Assembly (NCBI RefSeq): GCF_047302425.1
Contig: NZ_CP154855.1
Coordinates: 1,054,001-1,118,000, forward strand
DNA: 64,000 bases
Origin: Oceanitalea sp047302425
GTDB taxonomy: Bacteria > Actinomycetota > Actinomycetes > Actinomycetales > Actinomycetaceae
Direction of reading: 5' to 3'
Shown here: positions 45,108 to 52,024 of the stretch, piece after piece
Position numbering within the stretch: position 1 is the stretch's first letter
Layout of the letters: each line of letters starts with the position of its first letter
Position numbers and translations under genes: made by a program
The notes under the pieces: model-generated
Databases searched by the model: none
Seen by the model: the letters and a program-made list of their open reading frames with translations, nothing else
Told to the model about the DNA's origin: nothing

Positions 45108-46036
45108 GCCCGACGGCGTGGGGCGCCTTCGCGGGTCTCCTCGGAGGCCTGGGGATGGTCCTCGTCGTATGGCGCGTGCGCGCCATGCGCCCGTGGCTGC
45201 CCGACCGCATCGCCCCGTACCTGCGCGAACGACCCGCGACCTCCGGTCTGCTCGCCGAGCCGCGCACGCACACCCCGTTCCCCACGCTCGAGAGTCTCCT
45301 CGCGCCGGTCATGTCCGACGCCGGCCGCGTGCTCGAGCGGCTGGGCAGCACGACGCAGAACGTGCGCCGCCGCATCGCGCTGTCCGGGGCGCCGCTGAGC
45401 GTCGAGCAGTTCCGCCTCGAGCAGATGATGTGGGCGATCCTCGGGCTCACCGGAGGTCTGCTGCTCGTCATGCTCGCGGGCGTCGCGCGGGGGCTCAACG
45501 TGCTGGCCGGGACCGGGGTCGTCGTCATCGCCGCGGTGCTCGGCGCGGTGGCGCGGGACCGCTGGCTCACGCGGGCGGCCACCCGCAACCAGGAGGCGAT
45601 GCTCGAGGAGCTCCCCGCCGTCGCGGAGCTGTTGGCACTTGCCGTGAGCGCGGGTGAGGGGCCGATGGCGGCCCTCGAACGCGTCACCCGCACCACCCGC
45701 GGGGCGCTGACGACGCAGCTGGAGGTCACCCTCGGGGAGGCGCGGGCGGGGGCGCCGCTCGCCCTGGCGCTGGAACGGCTCGCGGCTCGCACCTCGCAAC
45801 CTGCCGTCGCCCGCTTCGCCGAGGGCATCGCCGTCGCCGTCGACCGTGGCACCCCGCTGGCGGAGGTCCTGCGTGCCCAGGCCCAGGACGCACGCGAGGC
45901 GGCCCGCCGCGAGCTCATGGAGACCGGCGGCAAGAAGGAGATCGCGATGATGATGCCCGTCGTCTTCCTTGTGCTCCCCGTGACCGTGCTCTTCGCCCTC
46001 TTCCCGGGGCTGATGCTTCTGCAGGTGGGCCTGTGA
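45104..46036 (+). CDS. Tad pilus platform protein TadC (T2SS F domain)
   Basis: 310 aa. N-terminal helix, RRRIALSGAPLSVEQFRLEQ, two central helices (ILGLTGGLLLVMLAGVA and VLAGTGVVVIAAVLGAVA), the F-domain motif MLEELPAVAELLALAVSAGE and a C-terminal helix IAMMMPVVFLVLPVTVLFAL. ATGA overlap with tadB. Platform partner of TadB. Confidence 0.88.
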   Translation: MSPTAWGAFAGLLGGLGMVLVVWRVRAMRPWLPDRIAPYLRERPATSGLLAEPRTHTPFPTLESLLAPVMSDAGRVLERLGSTTQNVRRRIALSGAPLSVEQFRLEQMMWAILGLTGGLLLVMLAGVARGLNVLAGTGVVVIAAVLGAVARDRWLTRAATRNQEAMLEELPAVAELLALAVSAGEGPMAALERVTRTTRGALTTQLEVTLGEARAGAPLALALERLAARTSQPAVARFAEGIAVAVDRGTPLAEVLRAQAQDAREAARRELMETGGKKEIAMMMPVVFLVLPVTVLFALFPGLMLLQVGL

Positions 46037-46090
46037 ACACGCCCCCTGCGCCGACCGTCCCGACCCGCACCCACCACGAAGGAGACCGAC

Positions 46091-46282
46091 ATGCGGCTGT
46101 ACCTGAGCACCTACCTGGCAGCATTACGACGGCGCTTCGTCGCCGAGGAACGAGGCGACGTCCCGGGGTGGGTGATGGTCACCCTGATGACGGCGGGCCT
46201 CGTGTTCGCCATCTGGCTCATCGCCGGGCCCGCGCTCACCAGCGTCTTCGAGGCGGCGATCAGTCGGGTGATGAACATCTAG
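46091..46282 (+). CDS. Flp-like pilin, small
   Basis: 63 aa. Basic N-terminus, then EERGDVPGWVMVTLMTAGLV and FAIWLIAGPALTSVFEAA, giving one hydrophobic helix and a short tail, as in actinobacterial Tad pilins. The processing region reads GDVPGWVMVT and lacks the Glu/Tyr pair (G-x-x-x-E-Y) of classical Flp pilins. Ribosome site GAAGGAG lies 7 nt before ATG 46091. Expected to be the main fibre subunit. Confidence 0.82.
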   Translation: MRLYLSTYLAALRRRFVAEERGDVPGWVMVTLMTAGLVFAIWLIAGPALTSVFEAAISRVMNI

Positions 46283-46314
46283 GGCTCCGGGCGCCCGAGC
46301 GCGGGTCCGCCGTC

Positions 46315-46656
46315 GTGGAGTTCGTGCTCGTCTCCGTCCTCGTCGTCATGGTGCTGCTCGGGGTCCTCCAGCTCACCCTCGCGCTGCACGTGCGCAACAC
46401 GGTGGTCGACGCCGCGGGCGAGGGTGCGCGGTACGGCGCCCTGGAGGGCAGCTCACCCGCGGAGGGGGCGCAGCGGACCAGGGAGCTCATCGGGTCGGCA
46501 CTGCACCCGCGCTATGGCGAGGACGTCAGCGCGCAGGTGGTGGAGCGGGGCGGGATGGCGCTCGTGGAAGTCACCGTCCGTGCGCCGGTGCCGGTGCTCG
46601 GGCTGCTCGGGCCGGCTGGCACGATGACCGCGACGGGCAGGGCGGTGCAGGAATGA
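46315..46656 (+). CDS. TadE-like pseudopilin; start codon unclear
   Basis: The TadE signature ERGSAVVEFVLVSVLVVMVL begins at 46297, then LALHVRNTVVDAAGEGARYG and a C-terminal beta region (AQVVERGGMALVEVTVRAPV). The only ATG/GTG/TTG inside the plausible start zone is GTG 46315, which would cut the signature; the next one upstream is GTG 46168, inside the pilin gene. Coordinates given are the conservative minimum. The real start may be a rare codon near 46282 coupled to the pilin stop, or the gene may have lost its start. Confidence 0.75.
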   Translation: MEFVLVSVLVVMVLLGVLQLTLALHVRNTVVDAAGEGARYGALEGSSPAEGAQRTRELIGSALHPRYGEDVSAQVVERGGMALVEVTVRAPVPVLGLLGPAGTMTATGRAVQE

Positions 46657-47117
46657 CGGGTGTTCAGCGGGTCCTGCGGCGCCTGCGTGACGACGAGGGC
46701 GGCAACGCCGTCGTCGAGTTCATCGGTGTCACGCTCGTGCTGCTCGTCCCGCTCGTCTACCTCGTCCTGACGCTGGGCCAGATCCAGGCCGCCGTCTTCG
46801 CGGCGGAGGCCGCGGCACGGGAGTCCGGGCGCGCGCTGAGCAGGGCGGAGGACCTCGAGACAGCGGTCGGTCAGGCGCAGACCTCGGTCGCGCTCGCCTT
46901 CGAGGACCACGGGATCGACATCGATCCCGTCGCTGCACTGGACTTCACCTGCAGCGACGACCCGTGCCTCAGCGCGGGCGCGCAGATCCACGTCGAGGTC
47001 GCCACCTCCGTCCAGCTTCCTCTGGTCCCGGACTTCCTCGCCGGCGCCTTCCCGCTCGAGGTGCCGGTGCGTGCGACGCACCTGGCCGCCGTGCCGGAGT
47101 TCGGTGGCCTGCCATGA
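46653..47117 (+). CDS. TadE/TadF-like pseudopilin
   Basis: 154 aa. DDEGGNAVVEFIGVTLVLLV is the class III signal and helix of TadE-type proteins; the extracellular part has two cysteines (FTCSDDPCLS) that could pair. ATGA overlap with the preceding gene. Minor pseudopilin, likely an initiator or tip component. Confidence 0.85.
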   Translation: MTGVQRVLRRLRDDEGGNAVVEFIGVTLVLLVPLVYLVLTLGQIQAAVFAAEAAARESGRALSRAEDLETAVGQAQTSVALAFEDHGIDIDPVAALDFTCSDDPCLSAGAQIHVEVATSVQLPLVPDFLAGAFPLEVPVRATHLAAVPEFGGLP

Positions 47118-47563
47118 GGTTTCGCAAGGACGACGACGGCGAGAGGGGGCAGATCATGCTGCTGTCCCTGGGCTTCGGGGTGCTTGCCCTCGCGCTCGTG
47201 CTCGTCGTCGCCGCGGCGTCGTCGATCTACCTCGAGCGCAAGCAGCTGCTGGCGCTCGCGGACGGCGCTGCGGCCGACGCCGCTGACGCCATCGACTACG
47301 GGCTGTACTACGCGGGGGAGCGGGAGGGCCTGCCGCTCTCGGACGCTTCCGTCCAGGAGGCGGTGGGCGAGCACCTTGAGAGCTCGGCCGCGGCGAGCAC
47401 GTTCCGCGGCCTTCGTGTCGCGGCCGGGACCGGGACGAACGACGGACGGACCGCGCACGTGACGCTCACCGCGGTCGCACGACCCGTCGTCGTGCCCTGG
47501 GCTCTCGTGCCGTGGTCCGACGGGTTCGCCATCACAGTGACGTCGTCGGCACGGGCCGACTGA
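47114..47563 (+). CDS. TadG-like protein (Flp pilus-assembly helix at N-terminus)
   Basis: 149 aa. GERGQIMLLSLGFGVLALAL then VLVVAAASSIYLERKQLLAL matches the N-terminal putative Flp-assembly TadG helix; the rest is ADGAAADAADAIDYGLYYAG and a beta-rich tail. Shorter than full TadG with a von Willebrand domain. ATGA overlap with the previous gene. Confidence 0.82.
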   Translation: MRFRKDDDGERGQIMLLSLGFGVLALALVLVVAAASSIYLERKQLLALADGAAADAADAIDYGLYYAGEREGLPLSDASVQEAVGEHLESSAAASTFRGLRVAAGTGTNDGRTAHVTLTAVARPVVVPWALVPWSDGFAITVTSSARAD

Positions 47564-47575
47564 ACGGGAGGACTG

Positions 47576-48175
47576 ATGACCAGGTCGACTCGAGGAAGGC
47601 GCGTCGGTGCGGCGCTGGTGACGCTCGGATTCGTCCTCGTCGGGTGCAGCGATGCGGACGGCGACGCCGCCCCCACGACGTCGCCGTCTCCGGAGGACAC
47701 GCCGACGACGGCTGAACCGACGACGCCCGCACCGGGCCCCACCCCCTGGCCTGAGCCCACACGGCCGGCGGAGATGGATCGCGATGACATCGAGGGCGCA
47801 AAGGCAGCGGCGCAGTACTTCCTGGAGTTGTTTCCGTACGTCTATGCGACGGGCGACCTTTCGGACTGGGAGTCGATGTCCGGCCCTGACTGTCGATTTT
47901 GCGCAAGTGTCGTCGAGGACGTCACGGCGTTGGCGGCTCAGGACGGGTATGGGCTTGGGGGAGAAGTGCAGATCTCAGATGTACGTGCAGCGCCACCCGA
48001 CGAGGAGTTTGCGCACTTCCGGGTGGGCGTGAAAGCGATAGAGGCGCCGTCGTGGAGCTACTCGTCCTCCGGTGAGCTGCTGGACAGTACGGACGGCGGT
48101 GAGGTCCTGTACACGGTTGCTGTTATGCGCGAAGAGGACTGGATCATTCGAGCGATAGCCCTAGAGGAGCCATGA
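47576..48175 (+). CDS. DUF6318-type lipoprotein
   Basis: 199 aa. Type II signal peptide (RSTRGRRVGAAL then LGFVLVGC), a Thr/Pro-rich linker rich in PTTSPSPEDTPTT-like runs, and a globular domain KAAAQYFLELFPYVYATGDL, then WESMSGPDCRFCASVVEDV, the core I associate with DUF6318. Such proteins often sit at the end of actinobacterial Tad loci; role unknown. GGGAGGA precedes ATG 47576. GC content falls from here on. Confidence 0.8.
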   Translation: MTRSTRGRRVGAALVTLGFVLVGCSDADGDAAPTTSPSPEDTPTTAEPTTPAPGPTPWPEPTRPAEMDRDDIEGAKAAAQYFLELFPYVYATGDLSDWESMSGPDCRFCASVVEDVTALAAQDGYGLGGEVQISDVRAAPPDEEFAHFRVGVKAIEAPSWSYSSSGELLDSTDGGEVLYTVAVMREEDWIIRAIALEEP

Positions 48176-48954
48176 TGCGGAGCGTCCTGATTCTCGCCCT
48201 CATGCTTGTGGGGATTCAAAACTCCGCGGAGGATCGAACTCCTGACGTGCGGGTCAGTGATGGTCGTGATGACACTCTCGACGCTTCCGGCTCCTCAACG
48301 CATCTATGGGCACTTCCTGCATCCTCTGACGGGACGTCAGATGGAAGGCTGCCCGTGTTGGCTGGTCCTTACTGTCCGCCGGTGACGTATGTGTTGGGGA
48401 AGTACTCGACCCGGCTGACGGCTTGTGATCCGGTGCCGGTTGGTGAGTGGGCGCCTTGGCTTCCGCAGTCTGATGACGGGGACGCTCCGAGTGCGGAGGA
48501 CGCGCCCGGTGAGCTGCTTGTGTTCACGCGGGAGGACGTCGAGTCGCTGCTGGTGAACTCGGGCAACTTGGTGATTCAGCCGGATCAGTCGTGGGTGCTG
48601 GTGGGCACCGAGACGATCGTGATGACGGATGCGGCCGAGCATGTCCTCGAGACCGAGGTGCTTGACCTGGGGATCGACGTTCGGGTGACGCCGGCGCTGT
48701 TCACGTGGGACTTCGGTGATGGGTCGGCGCCGTTGAGCGGGGCTGATCCAGGGGCGCCGTGGCCCAACCACACGATCTCTCACGTCTACACCGAGCCCAG
48801 GGTCGTGACGCTCTCGCTGCGCACGGAGTGGGACGCGGCCTTCCGGGTCGAGGGGACCTCGACGTGGCTGCCCGTTGCAGGGCGCGCGGTGACGGAGACG
48901 ACGACAGGGCCGATCGAGGTGGTGACGGCGCGGCCTCGGCTGACAACCGGCTGA
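48172..48954 (+). CDS. PKD-domain secreted protein
   Basis: 260 aa. A short hydrophobic N-terminus (MMRSVLILALMLVGIQNS) acts as a signal peptide. The C-terminal half has the PKD signature FTWDFGDGSAPL and HTISHVYTEPRVVTLSLRT. An upstream segment, VFTREDVESLLVNSGNLVIQ then PDQSWVLVGTETIV, is typical of PKD proteins found beside actinobacterial Tad clusters. ATGA overlap with the lipoprotein gene. Likely a surface or pilus-associated adhesion module (inference). Confidence 0.82.
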   Translation: MMRSVLILALMLVGIQNSAEDRTPDVRVSDGRDDTLDASGSSTHLWALPASSDGTSDGRLPVLAGPYCPPVTYVLGKYSTRLTACDPVPVGEWAPWLPQSDDGDAPSAEDAPGELLVFTREDVESLLVNSGNLVIQPDQSWVLVGTETIVMTDAAEHVLETEVLDLGIDVRVTPALFTWDFGDGSAPLSGADPGAPWPNHTISHVYTEPRVVTLSLRTEWDAAFRVEGTSTWLPVAGRAVTETTTGPIEVVTARPRLTTG

Positions 48955-49055
48955 ACCCGCTTGCGCTCACCCGGAGGCACGTCTCCTTGCGGCAAGAGCT
49001 CGCACAGCGGTCCTAACGGACGTGAAGCCGTGAGATAACAAGGAAGAACTCACCA

Positions 49056-49075
49056 AATGTGACGCGGAGCACATT
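49056..49075 (+). promoter_or_regulatory. CRP/GlxR-like operator candidate
   Basis: AATGTG-N8-CACATT, a 20-bp inverted repeat 112 nt upstream of the sugar-binding lipoprotein gene; within it TGTGA-N6-GCACA differs from the CRP consensus TGTGA-N6-TCACA at one position. The rest of the 233-nt gap shows no clear gene or terminator. Confidence 0.45.
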
Positions 49076-49187
49076 CACGACGGGTCATGTTCGCCCCGCG
49101 TGTACCGATCCCCCAGGGTGACGCCCCTTGCCAGGGGCCCGGTGCATGGAAAGCACCGGTCGGACCAGCCATGGATGGTGCGCCCGC

Positions 49188-50312
49188 ATGAGACTTCAAC
49201 GACGGACAGCACGCCCGGTGCTGCTCGGTGCCCTGGTTCTGACAGTCGGCCTCGCCGGCTGCGCCGGTGCCGACGCCACGTCCGCCGACGACGACGAATC
49301 CGAGGTCGCCCGCGTGGGCGTCGCCATGCCCACGCAGCAGCTCGAGCGCTGGGCCAAGGACGCCGCGAACGTCACCGCACAGCTCGAGGGGCTCGGTCAC
49401 GACGTCCTCGTTGAGTATGCGGACGACGACCCGCAGCTTCAGGTCGAGCAGATCGGGCAGATGGTCGAGGAGGGTGTCGACGCCCTCATCGTCGGAGCGG
49501 TCGACGCCTCGGCGCTGAGCTCCGTCCTCGCCGAGGCTGGTGCGGCCGAGATCCCCGTCATCGCCTATGACCGGCTCATCCTCGACACCCCGGACATCGA
49601 CTACTACGCGACCTTCGACAACGAGCGTGTCGGTATCCAGCAGGCCACCTCGCTGCTCCAGGGGCTCGGCGTCCTCGACGAGGCCGGCCGCGACACGCGC
49701 GCCAAGGGCCCCTTCTTCATCGAGCTCTTCGCCGGCTCCCCGGACGACAACAACGCCCACGTCTTCTTCGCCGGCGCCATGAGCGTCCTGCAGCCCTACC
49801 TCGACTCCGGCGTCCTCAAGGTCGTCTCCGGCGAGACCGACTTCGACGCCGTCGCGACCCCCGCGTGGGACGGTGAGACCGCCGCCGCGCGCATGAGCAC
49901 CCTCGCCCAGGGCTACGGCCCGGACCAGCAGCTCCACGGCGTGCTCTCCCCGAACGACGGCATCGCCCAGGCCGTGCTCGGTGTCTTCGCCAGCGCGGGC
50001 ATCGACGCCGGAGGCCGTGACCTGCCGGTCGTCACCGGCCAGGACGCCGACCTCGCCTCCGCGCAGTCAGTCGCCGCCGGCGAGCAGTACACGACCATCT
50101 TCAAGGACACCCGCCAGCTGGCTGAGGTCGCCGTCTCCGCGGTGCACAAGATGCTCACCGGCGAGGAGCCCGAGACCAACGACGTCACCACCTACGAGAA
50201 CGGGCGGATCACCGTGCCGTCTTACCTGCTGACCCCCCAGCTGGTCACGCAGGACAACTACGAGCACCTCCTCATCGAGAGTGGCTACTACGAGGCCGGA
50301 GACCTGGCATGA
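49188..50312 (+). CDS. ChvE-like sugar-binding lipoprotein
   Basis: 374 aa. Lipobox LTVGLAGC (Cys25) follows a basic start MRLQRRTARP. The body is a periplasmic-binding type 1 fold: VARVGVAMPTQQLERWAKDA, VEQIGQMVEEGVDALIVGAV, IPVIAYDRLILDTPDIDYYA, LSPNDGIAQAVLGVFASAGI and TGQDADLASAQSVAAGEQYT, the pattern of ChvE/XylF-type sugar receptors. It has no ABC permease or ATPase beside it; the next gene, overlapping by 4 nt, is a chemoreceptor. Likely role: present a bound sugar to that receptor. Confidence 0.9.
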   Translation: MRLQRRTARPVLLGALVLTVGLAGCAGADATSADDDESEVARVGVAMPTQQLERWAKDAANVTAQLEGLGHDVLVEYADDDPQLQVEQIGQMVEEGVDALIVGAVDASALSSVLAEAGAAEIPVIAYDRLILDTPDIDYYATFDNERVGIQQATSLLQGLGVLDEAGRDTRAKGPFFIELFAGSPDDNNAHVFFAGAMSVLQPYLDSGVLKVVSGETDFDAVATPAWDGETAAARMSTLAQGYGPDQQLHGVLSPNDGIAQAVLGVFASAGIDAGGRDLPVVTGQDADLASAQSVAAGEQYTTIFKDTRQLAEVAVSAVHKMLTGEEPETNDVTTYENGRITVPSYLLTPQLVTQDNYEHLLIESGYYEAGDLA

Positions 50313-51955
50313 GCACGATCACCGACACGACTGACCCGACCGCTGCCCCCGAGGCACCCAAGCGCCGCCGCAACGCGTGGTTCTGGGACCGCCCGGTCGG
50401 CTTCAAGATCGCCACCGCGCTCGTCATCCTCGGCGGCCTGTTCGGCGTCGTCGGCGGGGCGGGTGCCCTCGCGCTCGTGCGCGCCGGTGACCACCTCTCC
50501 GAGGTCCGCCTCCTCACCGAGGACCTCCAGGGTTCGATGGCCGAGCTGCGCGCCGCCCAGTCCCAGAGTCACCTGCTCGTGCGCCGCGCGGCCGCCGCCA
50601 CCGACGACTCGCGCCGCGAGCAGCTCCTCACCTCCCAGGCGTGGAACGACCGCACGGTCGGTGAACTCATCGCCGCCGTCTCCCAGTACCCGGAGTCCGA
50701 GACCCAGCAGTGGGCCGACTTCACCACCCGCTGGGAGGGCTGGCTCACCTACCGCGACACCACCCTCATGCCGCTGATCGAGGCGGGCGACGTCGTCGGA
50801 CTGGAGAGCGCCCTCAACGCCTCGCCGGCCGGTGACCCGGACAACGCCGGACGTGCGCTCGTCCTCGCCGACGGCCAGATCCAGAACCGCGTCGACGCCA
50901 TCTCCGCTGCTGCGAGCAGCGAGATCCGCCAGGCCGTCGTCGTCCTCCTCGTCGGCTTCATCGTCGCCGCGGTCATCGCGGTGACCGTCGCCGTCGCCGT
51001 CACCCGCCGCATCCGCCGCGGCCTGCACTCCGTGCGCAACTCGCTCGAGGCGATGGCGCGTGGCGACATGACCGTGGACGCGCACGTCGAGGACCGGGAC
51101 GAGCTCGGCCAGATGGCCCACTCCTCCTCCCTCGCCCGCAACGCCCTGCGCGAGACCCTCACCCGCGTGGTCGAGTCCGCCCAGACCGTGGCCGCCGCGG
51201 CCGAGGAGCTCTCTGCCTCCAACACCGAGGTCGCGGCCGGCTCCGAGGAGGCCTCCACCCAGGCCAGCGCCGTGTCCGAGGCCGCGCAGCAGGTCTCCCA
51301 CAGCGTCCAGGCGGTCGCCTCCGGCGCCGAGGAGATGAGCGCGTCCATCCAGGAGATCGCCAAGAACGCGGAGGAGGCGGCTCGCGTGGCCGCCCGCGCC
51401 GTGACGACGGCGGACGCCACCGCGGCCACCGTCGGCGACCTCGGCGAGAGCTCGCGTGAGATCACTGAGGTCGTCAAGGTCATCACCTCGATCGCCGAGC
51501 AGACCAACCTCCTCGCCCTCAACGCGACCATCGAGGCCGCGCGCGCGGGTGAGGCCGGCAAGGGCTTCGCTGTCGTCGCCGGTGAGGTCAAGGAGCTGGC
51601 GCAGGAGTCCGCGCGGGCGGCGGAGGACATCACCACCCGCATCGGCGCCAACCAGGCGCAGACGGTGGCCGCGGTGTCCGCGATCGAGGAGATCGCCAAG
51701 ACGGTGCGCTCGATCAACGACTTCCAGCTCACCATCGCCTCGGCCGTGGAGCAGCAGACGGCGACGACGCAGGAGATGTCCCGCGGCGTGAACGAGGCCG
51801 CTGCCGGCTCGGGCGAGATCGCCTCTAACATCTCCGGCGTCGCGACCGTGACCGCCACCTCGACCAGCGTGCTGGCGCAGATGCAGAGCGCCACCGACGA
51901 GCTGGCCCGTATGGCCGACGACCTGCGCGGGAGGGTTGCCGCCTTCGTCGTCTGA
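50309..51955 (+). CDS. Methyl-accepting chemotaxis protein
   Basis: 548 aa. TM1 at about 33-56, a four-helix-type extracellular domain with EDLQGSMAELRAAQSQSHLL, TM2 at about 211-232, HAMP (RRIRRGLHSVRNSLEAMARG) and a long coiled-coil signalling domain with the conserved hairpin SIAEQTNLLALNATIEAARA and GEAGKGFAVVAGEVKELA. Its ATG overlaps the stop of the sugar-binding protein. It should pass a sugar signal to CheA/CheW, which are not in this window. Followed by a hairpin terminator. Confidence 0.94.
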   Translation: MSTITDTTDPTAAPEAPKRRRNAWFWDRPVGFKIATALVILGGLFGVVGGAGALALVRAGDHLSEVRLLTEDLQGSMAELRAAQSQSHLLVRRAAAATDDSRREQLLTSQAWNDRTVGELIAAVSQYPESETQQWADFTTRWEGWLTYRDTTLMPLIEAGDVVGLESALNASPAGDPDNAGRALVLADGQIQNRVDAISAAASSEIRQAVVVLLVGFIVAAVIAVTVAVAVTRRIRRGLHSVRNSLEAMARGDMTVDAHVEDRDELGQMAHSSSLARNALRETLTRVVESAQTVAAAAEELSASNTEVAAGSEEASTQASAVSEAAQQVSHSVQAVASGAEEMSASIQEIAKNAEEAARVAARAVTTADATAATVGDLGESSREITEVVKVITSIAEQTNLLALNATIEAARAGEAGKGFAVVAGEVKELAQESARAAEDITTRIGANQAQTVAAVSAIEEIAKTVRSINDFQLTIASAVEQQTATTQEMSRGVNEAAAGSGEIASNISGVATVTATSTSVLAQMQSATDELARMADDLRGRVAAFVV

Positions 51956-51988
51956 TCGTGGGAGCCCTGCCCGCTCCCGCCACGTAGC

Positions 51989-52017
51989 CCGGCGCTCGAC
52001 ACCTTGTCGGGCGCCGG
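51989..52017. terminator. Terminator hairpin after the chemoreceptor gene
   Basis: 13-bp stem (51989-52001 with 52005-52017, one G-U pair) and a CCT loop, between convergent stops at 51955 and 52025. Confidence 0.7.
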
Positions 52018-52024
52018 ACTCGTT

